Below, one piece after another: positions 55,023-64,000 of a DNA stretch of 64,000 nt. Made by a program: the position numbers and the translations under genes. The stretch lies in assembly GCA_964017195.1 (NCBI GenBank), contig OZ024895.1, positions 30,288,875-30,352,874 of the forward strand. The letters are read 5' to 3'. Origin of the DNA: Siderastrea radians. Taxonomy: Eukaryota > Cnidaria > Anthozoa > Scleractinia > Rhizangiidae. Below the pieces are notes generated by a model. It did no database searches, was not told the DNA's origin, and saw nothing but the letters and a program-made list of their open reading frames with translations. Each line of letters opens with the position of its first letter. The stretch's first letter is position 1.

Positions 55023-56465
55023 TTAGCTAGTTATTATTATTATTATTATTATTATTTTAATTTTAAGGAAGGTGGAAAGTACGTCTAAGAACAAAAATAT
55101 GACTATCTTGTCAAAGGATGACTAGATAAGTCATTAAAAGACGTGTAAGCTTATATCGAGCGGCATTTTCACATTATGTTAGCATGTTTTCAAACTTTGG
55201 AAAATTATTGCAGCTCCATGAAAACACACTTTTAATCAAAATAATTTGTTCTGGCTATATGTTTCGCCTTTAGCCTTGCCTTTAGACGGATCACTATTTT
55301 ATTTCTGTATCGATAGAAGATTAGCTTTCAGAGACTCATCTCAAATACAAACAATATTAAGTTAACCGTAAGTTCGTACAGAAAAAGACGATACCAGTTC
55401 AGCCCCTTGCCTCGAGTATGCTCTGTCATGTCCACACTCAAGTCGTATATGGCGGTGATGTAAACAGATGATTTTTTCGCCTTCAATTTGTGCTAATGCA
55501 TAGAAATTCAACAAGCTTTTGCCTGGCATCTTTTATGCGCATTTTTTGCTCAAGTTTCCTCTAATTATTTTGTTGCGCGCATTCTGCTTTCACGGATATA
55601 ATTTTGTGGTCGATTTTGGGGTCAAAATAGGGTTTAGAGGCTAACGGTACTTCAATCTCATGTTTTCCTTTGTTTCCTTTTACCTCAGTCTTTTATTCAG
55701 TTTTGCCTCTTGTGTACTTGTAGCGGGCAGAGTATGGTAATTGATTTGCATTTGTTTGCTTGCTTGCTTGCTTGCTTGCTTGCTTTCTTTCTTTCTTTCT
55801 TGCTTTCTTCCTTCCTTCCTTTCTTTCTTTCTTTCTTTTCATGCACATTTCATTGTACAATCGCAATTCGGTAAGAGGGCACCAAGTACGCTAGGCGGAA
55901 TTCGTGAATTCACATGAAAACGATTTACAGCATTATGCGTACGATTTCATAAGACCTGATTTTTTTTTGTTCTTCCTGATCCGCCGCTGTGATTTGTTTG
56001 TTTGTTTGTTTGTTTTTGACTTTTAACGGCGTGGACGACCTGAAGACCAACTATGAAACGGTGAGTATAATTTTATAAATGAAGTAAGACGCGCTGATAT
56101 TTAACACACCAACGTATAAGCAAAATCAGGAAAGGTGTAAGGAACCCCTCACCGGGTCTTTGGTGGGTAGTAATATTCTGAAAAGCTTTAACCTTCAATG
56201 AATAGCTTCCCACGTCCTCCTAGATGGCGGCGTTTTTACTGAAGGTTTGTTACAACAAAACAAAGTGCTCGTCCTCACTGTATCCGTACAGGTTTTGTGA
56301 CTCTTTCTAGGAAATTAGTTAACTTTTTTTCGATTGGCACTCTATGAGCATGCGCCTGCAATTTGTTTAGCACTGTACCTTTTCCCACCCGGTGTCTGAT
56401 CTTATGCTCTGTATAGGGCAGGTAGGCCCTGAAACAGGATGAGGCTAGTAACTGTTGTTTCTTAC

Positions 56466-56579
56466 CAAGGCTGCAGTCTTTTCCTGTGTATCCTGCTATA
56501 CAATCACAATGGAAATCATCGCCTTCGTCTCTGCAATTTCCACCATTCTGGCATGGATTCCCAGCACAAAGACCAGCAT
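56466..56579 (-). CDS. EGF-domain exon (most 5' in window)
   Basis: A 114-bp phase 1-1 exon with acceptor CACAG and donor GTAAG encodes one EGF domain with six cysteines, starting D-A-G-L-C and ending G-K-D-C-S-L-G. It lacks the D-x-D-E/D calcium-binding start seen in the other exons and is clearly diverged from the tandem copies. The open frame runs on past the donor only by chance. It is 11.7 kb upstream of the LamG exon, so membership of the same transcript is an inference from exon size, phase and strand. Confidence 0.75.
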
Positions 56580-57166
56580 CTGTGATTGACAAAGTAACAT
56601 TTATTAAAGTTATCCTCCTCAGAATTTTCTGACCTTTCTGTTCGGAGATATGCTACAGTAAGTACTCGAAATACAAATGGCATCATGTATTCTAAAACAA
56701 AAAAACTGAGTCATCTACAACATTTCGGAAGTGTCAGTCCAACCAAAACTGACCCATTTCTTTCGGCAATATTGTTTGGGTTAAAACAGTTCAGTGGATC
56801 GACTAACCTCTGCTAACGTTAAATCTTTGCATTCAGATTTCACTCTTCCGCCATTGTAACGCATGTCGCAGCAGGATGCTGCCGAACGGGGTGTGACGTC
56901 AGGGATTCGGGGAAACATTAAAGCGGGAAAGGGGAAACAAACAGACAAAAGGGATAAAAAATAACTGAATAAGTGAAAGAATGACTAAATAAATAACCGT
57001 CCCACTGACCCGAGATCTCGTGGTTGATGATGCTTTTTTACTTGTTTGTTTGTTAGCCTAAGTGCAGACGTCTTTTTCCTTTGTGGAGCAAAGGAAGTAG
57101 AAAACGTCTGCGCGCAGGCTACTTTTTCCTTATGTAGGATCCTTTACTGCAGAAGCACAGAAGAAA

Positions 57167-57376
57167 TTGCGTAAATTTGTCAAACGTTATTGTACTAACA
57201 TTGAAATTAAGTTAGTATTTTCGTCTCTTAAAGTCAGTAGCATGTTCAGTGTGAACGATCCTGTGCCTCTTGATCTCCGTTCGCGCGTTGTGTACAAATT
57301 TTCTTGTGTACGATGTAATGCCTGTTACATCGGTGAAACTAACCGTCATCTTTCAACGCGATTCGTGAGCATCTGA
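57167..57376 (+). pseudogene. GIY-YIG fragment of the Penelope-like element
   Basis: The longest open piece of this copy. It contains V-V-Y-K-F-S-C-V-R-C and C-Y-I-G-E-T-N-R-H, the GIY-YIG core with the CxxC insertion typical of Penelope-like nucleases. The frame is lost after H-L-S-T-R-F, where the catalytic helix continues in another frame. Confidence 0.75.
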
Positions 57377-57827
57377 GTAGGGACAGGAACTCACATATTT
57401 TCCAACATCTGCAACAATCTGAAGCATGCCGTAGGCTTTTTTTTTAAGAACTGCTTTTCTATTGTAGATTCCGCACCCAATAGACTGCAGCTAATTTTAA
57501 AAGAGGCGGTCCACATCCGCTGGGAAAACCCCACGTTAAATAAGCAGCTCAAATATGCTGACTTAACTCTTTCGTTCTAATATTATGTTATTTTCTTATA
57601 CATTAGTGTCCTGTTATTTTATTTTATTTATTTATACAATTTTGTGTAATATTGCAATTTACTTTGTAATTTATACTGTTTTCTTTGCCATGTATTTAGT
57701 CTCGTGCGCACTACAGTTGTTCTATGTCTCGGGCATTTAAATGTTGTACGTTAACTTTGAAATGTATCACGTTTGAAATGCTACGCCATTGCTTGTACAA
57801 ATTCAAACCGCAATTGTAAGTAAACTC

Positions 57828-57880
57828 ACACCTGATGATGATCGTTGAACGATCGAAACATGTCTTGTGTCAAACTGAAA
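57828..57880 (+). ncRNA. Hammerhead-ribozyme-like fold at Penelope-like 3' end
   Basis: Contains CTGATGA, then a hairpin GATCG-TTGAA-CGATC, then GAAAC and a possible cleavage GTC, with short complementary flanks (cacac / gtgt). That is the conserved core order of a type I hammerhead with a minimal helix III. One mismatch lies at the base of stem I. Penelope-like elements are known to carry such ribozymes. Activity is not shown. Confidence 0.5.
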
Positions 57881-58231
57881 GTAGTTGTTCATTGCTGTCC
57901 AAAATTTTCTTTGTCAAAAAAGGTTATTTCTCTTAAATATTGCTGAAAATATTTTAATATTTAAAAATATTACTGCGCGCAAACTCATTGGAAAGCGACA
58001 CAAGTCATTACTATAACAGCAGGAACTCCATGCACCCCAGTTATCTTATACATCAATGCCCGAAAATAACGAAAATATCTCCGACAAGGCCCGAAGACAC
58101 AGCCAAGTTACTCTCTTGGGAATATCGAACATCACACGAACAAAACCGGAAATAACCACAGAAATGCACTAATTTGATCACAATATTTGTTGGTTTCTAT
58201 CCACTCACTTCGTTGATTGATTGACATTTAA

Positions 58232-58861
58232 GGTCATTCCCCCGAAACAAAATTTAACATGGGATTTTTGTCAAACTTTCACAAGTTGTTATCTATCGCT
58301 CAATGTTTTGAAAAATAAAATAAAAAAGAATAGGTCCCCATGTTTGTTTACGAGATATCATCGTCTCAAGTTCCCCCATAATTCCTTGCAATTTCGCCTA
58401 AAGAACACATTTTTATTTGATCAGTTTCCGCTACTTTCCGTAGGCAGAGGAAGCACATGATTAAAGCAAACCTTGAAACAGTGTACTAGATGGAAAATAT
58501 CGATAACAAGGAACAAATTACTAGAAGTTTGATGGCAGATGCTCGAAGCATTAAACGAAATTGAATTAAAACCTTCCTTACGTGCGTGTTCTCGAGGTCG
58601 TGATTTCGTCTCCGCGAGTAACGCGTTTCTAGTAATAAATTTTTTTCGAACATGTGATGTTTTTCTAACTCTTTGAACAAGAAGAGGGTGAATGGTAGGT
58701 CAAAAATCTTTGAAAAAAAAGATAGGTCCCCATGTTTACTTAAGAGTAAATAACTATTCTTTTCTCTGGTGAGCTTAGCCTCATAGGAAACCTATTACTC
58801 CCTGGATGTGCGCGCTATGAGCGCACAGCAAGGATGTGTAATGCAATACAAGGGAATGACC
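58232..58861. mobile_element. TTAA-flanked MITE (GGTCATTCCC ends)
   Basis: Ends GGTCATTCCC and GGGAATGACC, with TTAA outside each (58228-58231 and 58862-58865). The inside repeats taggtccccatgttt twice. Non-coding. Confidence 0.75.
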
Positions 58862-59414
58862 TTAAGAAGGCTCGAAAGGGTTTTTAGCCGCGCGCGCCCC
58901 TAGCCTACACACGACATGGCTTGAATGCACGCGTCAGCTGAATGAATCCAAATTGCTATCAAATGTCGCGCTCGCAAAATACTGGAAGTAGAAATGCAGC
59001 GTAACATCGCGCAAACCGGAAGTAAAACATGCACAAAATATTTGTTTTTACTTGAAAGTTTGCTGGGTGACCTATCCTGATTTTTTGCATGCATGTAACT
59101 TCAGATGTGTCAAATCAAATACAAGCGTTTGGCGGAAAGTTATTCAGTGGAATATTTTGTAATTCAAAAAATCATTTTTTTCGAGGTAACTTAAGTTCTG
59201 CTGAATAACTTTTTGCCATACCGCCACAGAAGTTAAAGAATTTAGAAAGCGTTCTAAAAATGCAATAAAAAGGGTAGGTCACCGAAATAGTTTTCCAGAT
59301 AATTGGCAAAAACTGAAATTTGCAGGTTCTTTTTGCGGACCTTTGTTGTTGCCGTGGTAGCGGCTATGACGTCACAATCAGTCTTAAAGTATTGCCCGAC
59401 AAAAGCAGTGTTAA

Positions 59415-59817
59415 GGACGTTGGCTCCTTTTGTTAGTGCGCATACGTTCTGCGCAGCTCGGGATATTTGGGTTTCTTAAGGAATATTCCCACTAACACAA
59501 CAATATTTTTGCACGGTTTAAGACTATGTGGAAAACCCAGATCTTAGCAAGGGCTATCAGAATCCAAAAAAGAAAATTGGGGTAACCATGCATTTTTCAG
59601 GGATAATTGACCTTAAATTTGGAAAGAAATTGCCACACATTCTTTGTATTTGAACGCTTTTTTAGAACTATGGTTGCTTAATTATCTCTGAGAAATGCGT
59701 GGCTACCCACATTTTTCTTTTTGGATTCCAATACCCTTGCTAAGATCTACTTTTTCCCCATAGTCATAGCTCCTTGAAAAATACATCTGTTATAAGAGGC
59801 ACCGTCCTTAAGATATT
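59415..59817. mobile_element. TTAA-flanked foldback MITE (GGACG ends)
   Basis: Ends GGACGTTGG and CACCGTCC, with TTAA on both sides (59411-59414 and 59818-59821). The inner arms (59522-59611 and 59671-59764) are long imperfect inverted copies, e.g. gatcttagcaaggg against its inverse. Non-coding. Confidence 0.78.
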
Positions 59818-59819
59818 CA

Positions 59820-62800
59820 TAGTTTGTTCACATGGTCAGGAATACGTCTTTGTAAGTTTCCCTCGTTTCAAAAGGATTATAACAGTTAAAAAACCTTTTC
59901 GAGCCACCTTAACGAAACAGCCAATCAACATTAATTCCGCCGTACGATACAGTGTGAAAATTTTCTATAACAGCAAATTGAAAAACATCCATAACAGCAA
60001 TTTCATTTAATTTAGTTGCAGAAGTGGTAAATATTTGAGATTTATCTCTAAAAGGCAACGAATTTTGCGAGGAAAATTTATGACATAATTAAAACTGAAT
60101 GACTAGACTAATAATTTCAATAACTTACAGTATATACAATTGCTTGCTGATTACAGCTAACGGCAAACATCAGTTAGTCGTTAAGTTTACCGATTTGTCC
60201 GTTCACTTTTTTTTGGTTAACGAAAAGCACTAGACCTCTTGCTGTTCATTTCGTTGTACAAAACGCAATCACCACACAGTTCTTTTCAATCCTCGCTTAA
60301 CCAATCCTTAAAGAGTTACCTATTACAACTACTTAGAATCGCGTACTAGGAGCTCAGTCAGGTGGCGCTGACTTCCTAGGACACTTCTTATGGCTTTTCA
60401 TCCGTGTGAATGCGAACCGGGAAATTACAGGACACATCGACATCGACCAAGCGTTTAGTCCCTTTGTTGGATTGAAGGAGTGAGATACGTCCTGGCAACA
60501 ATACTAAAATGCAAAATACTATAACGGCAAAGAAAGGACAAAACAAACAAACAAAGAGGTATCGAAAGAAACAAAAGTGGCGCAGAAAAAAAGTAAAACA
60601 AAAAAATTATTCATCGACTTTGTGGAAATAAATTTTGCCACTCAATCGAGAAGTGGTTATTGCTGCCTGCCCGGAACTAGTTTTTTTGATTTCCAAATTA
60701 GGCGGTAAGTGAAACAGAAATCAATGCTCATCGAGTTGCAGCTATACCCCAATGGAGCCCCATAGAGACTTTTCACCCACTTGTATACGATAATCCCCTT
60801 AAAGTGCACCTAACCCCAAAATTTTTTCTCCGTCAAATAAATGCTGTTATCATTTGGAGCATTTCGTCACAAAAAGTTTTTGATTTGGTTTAATCCCTGA
60901 TTTTCTGTGCGCGGTTGAAGTACGGAAAATCGGGCGAAAATAGACACCATTTTGGTTCAGGGTCGAGCAGTGAGGGCATGGGACTAGTCCCCTTGTGACG
61001 TCAAGTCAAGAACCCGCAGTCTCGCGCTATCTCTATCGGAGCTATATTTCTCTTGAACTCTCGAAGATGTACAGAAAACTGTCGACCGTTCGTATTGCTC
61101 TGAGACGTAGTAACCAAAGGAAAGAATCACAAGACGTATCACTACAAAAATACAGCATTTTTTGACGACGAACGACCAGAGGCGAAGAGACGAAATGAGT
61201 GGATTTTGTAAAGCAATAGCGAGCAAAGCGGTAGCCTTCCAAGCACTCGATACTATGCTTGATGCATTTTAAGCAAAGATTTGTTGTCACAGAAGAAGGT
61301 ATGAATGAATGAACAACTTTAGTATCCGATCAAACGATAGCTTTTAGTTTATTTCCAGCCGATTAACCACAGAATACCCGCGATACGCGGTACGCAGAAA
61401 ATTATTACCTTTGCGAATTATTCAAGTTGGCTACACGGTCAGCGCTAAATAATTACATGTAAGCGGTGCCCAAAACAGCGAAGGGTCTAAAATTAAAGAC
61501 CGCATTTATAGAAGGTCCTCCTTCAGCAGAACCGAACGCGCTTTCTTATGGCTTTTCATAAGAAAAAAAGCCCCAGCGCGCATGCAAAAATCACCCGAGC
61601 ACCAAAGGAAAACCCCAAACAAACATGGCGACTGTAAGAAAATTTTTTTCATCTTAGTTGGCGTTGTAGTAATTTCACTGTGAACTGTTATTCCCTCGGA
61701 CAAAAACCCATGAAATATCTACCCTTAAACTGGTATTGGAGTTCACCATAAGAGAAAAGATTATTTCTCACGTTTATCATGCGAGTGTGACCCGGTTGCC
61801 GGCGATGTCATTGTTGCCAAATGAATACTTTCACAAACGACGCGAAGAGAAAGACCCATTATTTCCCTCCTTTCCGCTATTTTGTGTAGCAACAGCCGTA
61901 GCTTTTGTACAGTAAACTGTCGTTGACGGATATCCGCGCGGAAAGAAAACGGAAGAAAGCTGTACATATGAAAAAAATGCGGATCAGCAGAGCTAGGAGA
62001 GAAAACGAGCCTCCTTCGAAACAACTCTGTCAAAAAGACTCTGGGAATGAACAGGTATCTAGACATTTTTTTTTTTACTTTTCCGTAAAATTTTCTGTGA
62101 AAATAATCAATTCTTCCTGATATCCTACGTCCAGTTCCGATTTTTTTTCTTCGTTTGTTTGCACTGCGAGCGATTTTACGATTTTGAGACCTTGTCGCTG
62201 CCGTTTACCATGCATTGGGAGAAATATTTCCAAAATATTTCAAACCCATAACTTCCCTTGTTGTAGCCTGAATTTCAGCCGTCTCCTCTGGTCGCTCACT
62301 CCCGAGAGAGACGTCTGAATCAATGCGCCGCTAATGCCGTCCAGTGACGTCACTGTCCAAAAACCAGACAGCGGTGTCGATTGGCTGATTCTCAATTATT
62401 CGCATGAATTATTTCATTAATTATTCAAAGTGCGAGGAATGTTTACATAGTGGCGGTTGCGGGGATTCCAGTTTGTGCGAAGGCTTTCAAAGAAGCAGTA
62501 TCGAATCTTGGGTTAACTAAGTTATGCCCCCGAACGGGTAAACGCTCTCTTTCACTTCCTGTCGAGGGAAAATGTTTTCGTTAATCTTCCGACGAGCTGT
62601 GGGAAATCTATGATTTTCCAGATTGCACCACTTGTTGCAAGTGAACTCTCCAAATCGTGTACACAATTTGAAGCACACTGTATCGTTCCCGGGGTATCGT
62701 TATTGTTATTTCTCCCTTGGTTGCTCTCATGAATGACCAAGTGGGATGTAGAAATCCTGTTCTGTGTAGAAAGCCACGTTTTTGCGAAGGCAGCGAAGAG

Positions 62801-64000
62801 TTTGAAAGTTAGTGAAGGTAAATTATCTTGAATTCATGCAGCCGATACGTATCGCAGAATATTTTTAGCAATTCCTGGAACTGTGCAGTATTATTAAATT
62901 CGATGTTTTATCGAGGATTCTTCTGTTTTGTTTTTATTTTTTTTTATTGAATCATCAATCGATTCAGAAAGAAAACACACCATTTTAACGTTGGAACCTT
63001 AATGAACACTCGACCGTCGGTAAAGTGGGATTTGGAAAACTTAGAGCGGATAAATCCTGTTTCGTGTAGGTAGCCACGTTTCAGGCGAAGGCGGCGAAGA
63101 GTTTGAAAGCAGGTGGAGAAAGTGCTTTGCACGATGAAGAGAGGATTTAAGCAAAGCAGGTCTCTTCTGAGTCAAATATTACGTAAAAATAATTGTTGTA
63201 CTTCGTTCTCCGTTCTTTCATTCATGACGAAGATTTAGGGGGAAACCTACTCGTCAGCTCTGTGTCACGCACCACAGGCAGCCCAAGCTCACGCCTCGAG
63301 AAAGCAAGGAATTTATAAATTATTTATGGTTCTCGAGCCCGGACGTGACCTTCGAGAGAGACCAGTATTGGGTTACAAGCGGCCGTTAACAATTTGAGCC
63401 TTTGTATGAGGAATAAAATATCGTCGATTTCGAACGTGGAATAAAACTCAATTTCAACACCTTTTTAGTGAAATGAATAAAACTAACTTACCTCTTGCGT
63501 CTTTGTGTGTCTTTTGGGCTTATTTCATCGTTTTGGGCTTTATTTGTCACGACTGTTACTACCTTCATAAGACGAAGTCAAGGCACCACACTGTTTTAGG
63601 CCGGAGATTCGAACCTGTCAACTCGAAGGCGGTTTGCGGCCCGAAAATCCATCCTATCGCAGTTTTTTTCGGCCAGAGGTAAAGCTCTATGACCTCTGCA
63701 CCTTGTAAAATATTCGTTCGCCAAATATCCCCACGCATTTTCCTGAAAATGAGCATTTTTCACTCCATGTCCAAAATCCCTTCTTTCGGCGAACGCTAAT
63801 GATTTTGAAAATCGACACGAGGCTTGGGTCCGAGGTCAATTTTCTCTCGCCCCTAGAGTAGCGGCGTCTTTAGGAGAACCCATGTTAGGGTGTAACATAG
63901 GATGGACCAGAAGAGGGGTGCCCTTCTGGGAGGACAATAGGTCAGATGGTACGATGGTACCATCCTGGAAGAGATCCGGACCTATTTCCCAGGGTGGCTA
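59820..64000. other. Right end: no supported gene
   Basis: Short frames occur on both strands but none shows a known domain, splice context or unusual composition. Two related segments (about 62765-62815 and 63065-63115, both with gccacgttt and gcgaagagtttgaaag) form a partial direct repeat about 300 bp apart. The stretch may be intergenic or the intron of a neighbouring gene. Confidence 0.5.

Larger units (their letters stand above)
53275..56465. other. Intron or intergenic stretch without gene
   Basis: No gene seen. It contains a TTGA-type microsatellite (about 53400-53430), dispersed repeat copy 2 (53.98-54.17 kb), a Penelope-type terminal fragment (54.97-55.02 kb), an (ATT)n run (about 55033-55056) and a (TTGC)n/(TTTC)n tract (about 55755-55840). 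Confidence 0.6.
4841..56579 (-). other. Gene span: multi-EGF / laminin-G single-pass membrane protein
   Basis: All the exons listed separately below lie on the minus strand, are flanked by AG/GT splice sites, and (apart from the TM and tail exons) begin and end in phase 1, so they read through in frame as one protein: EGF, LamG, about 18 intact EGF domains, transmembrane helix, tail. This is the layout of a type I cell-surface adhesion or signalling protein of the Notch/fibropellin-like EGF class; a LamG-3-like domain near the N-terminal side is consistent with ligand or carbohydrate binding. No signal-peptide exon was found, so the 5' end is missing or lies outside the window. The 12-kb gap between the first EGF exon and LamG contains two transposon-like genes, so the 56.5-kb exon could belong to another gene. 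Confidence 0.6.
57121..57890 (+). mobile_element. Penelope-like element, 3' end
   Basis: The RT tail and GIY-YIG region read K-R-Y-C-T-N-I-E-I-K-L-V-F-S-S, S-R-V-V-Y-K-F-S-C-V-R-C-N-A-C-Y-I-G-E-T, H-L-S-T-R, then after shifts (near 57365 and 57440) S-I-V-D-S-A and a tail ending at about 57580. The 250-bp 3' UTR ends with a hammerhead-like fold (57831-57878). The 5' part is missing; frameshifted and dead. Confidence 0.78.

Noticed and set aside
61506..62120. Overlapping 60-100 codon frames near 61.5-62.1 kb
   Set aside because: No conserved motif, and frames on both strands overlap; not supported as genes.
63565..63680. tRNA-like B-box (ggttcgaatct on the minus strand)
   Set aside because: A T-loop word is present and the ends ggccg/cggcc could pair, but the T-stem does not pair and there is no D-arm pattern, so I do not call a tRNA.

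Overview
The window is eukaryotic and most likely from an anthozoan cnidarian, probably a stony coral or sea anemone. The evidence is an AT-rich sequence, intron-rich EGF and laminin-G exons with phase-1 boundaries, and many Penelope-like, Ty3/gypsy, L1/Tx1-like and CR1/L2-like retroelement fragments, together with foldback and TTAA-flanked MITEs. I see no bacterial operons, rRNA or CRISPR.

The host gene is on the minus strand and covers most of the window. Read 5' to 3' on that strand it has an EGF exon (56.5 kb), a 205-residue laminin-G/concanavalin-like exon (44.2-44.8 kb), and a long series of single-EGF exons of exactly 114 bp (43.2 down to 7.3 kb). A transmembrane exon (5.8 kb) follows, then possibly a very short cytoplasmic tail (4.85 kb). 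All EGF and LamG exons are phase 1-1, so they can be duplicated or lost without changing the frame. The exons between 18 and 37 kb are nearly identical, with similar introns, which points to recent tandem expansion. The 5' end of the gene lies beyond what I can define.

Mobile DNA fills its introns and in one place an exon. A Penelope-like fragment starts the window (1-1150). A 4-kb TIR DNA transposon (11.69-15.70 kb) carries a decayed Cys-rich ORF and an inserted LINE fragment. A Penelope-like element with ~95-bp inverted ends sits in the EGF array (20.25-21.47 kb). A Ty3/gypsy element (26.42-36.38 kb) splits an EGF exon with a GTAT duplication, and its 5' LTR is in turn split by a 5.3-kb L1/Tx1-like LINE. 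A broken non-LTR element with endonuclease and RT lies at 38.0-40.75 kb, and another Penelope-like tail at 57.1-57.9 kb.

The most unusual part is 46.7-52.1 kb, where two genes converge. The plus-strand gene has introns, a TATA box and a superfamily-3 (NS1-like) helicase domain. The minus-strand gene combines a C2H2 finger, a tyrosine-recombinase domain and a TRF-like Myb domain, and is broken only by one 5-bp repeat expansion. Next to it is a ~570-bp field of about thirty GGAAC/GTTCC motifs, and a small cluster of the same motif lies on the other side. This looks like a replicating, recombinase-bearing mobile element that I do not recognise as an established class.

The last 6 kb (57.9-64 kb) holds MITEs and short repeats but no gene I can support.
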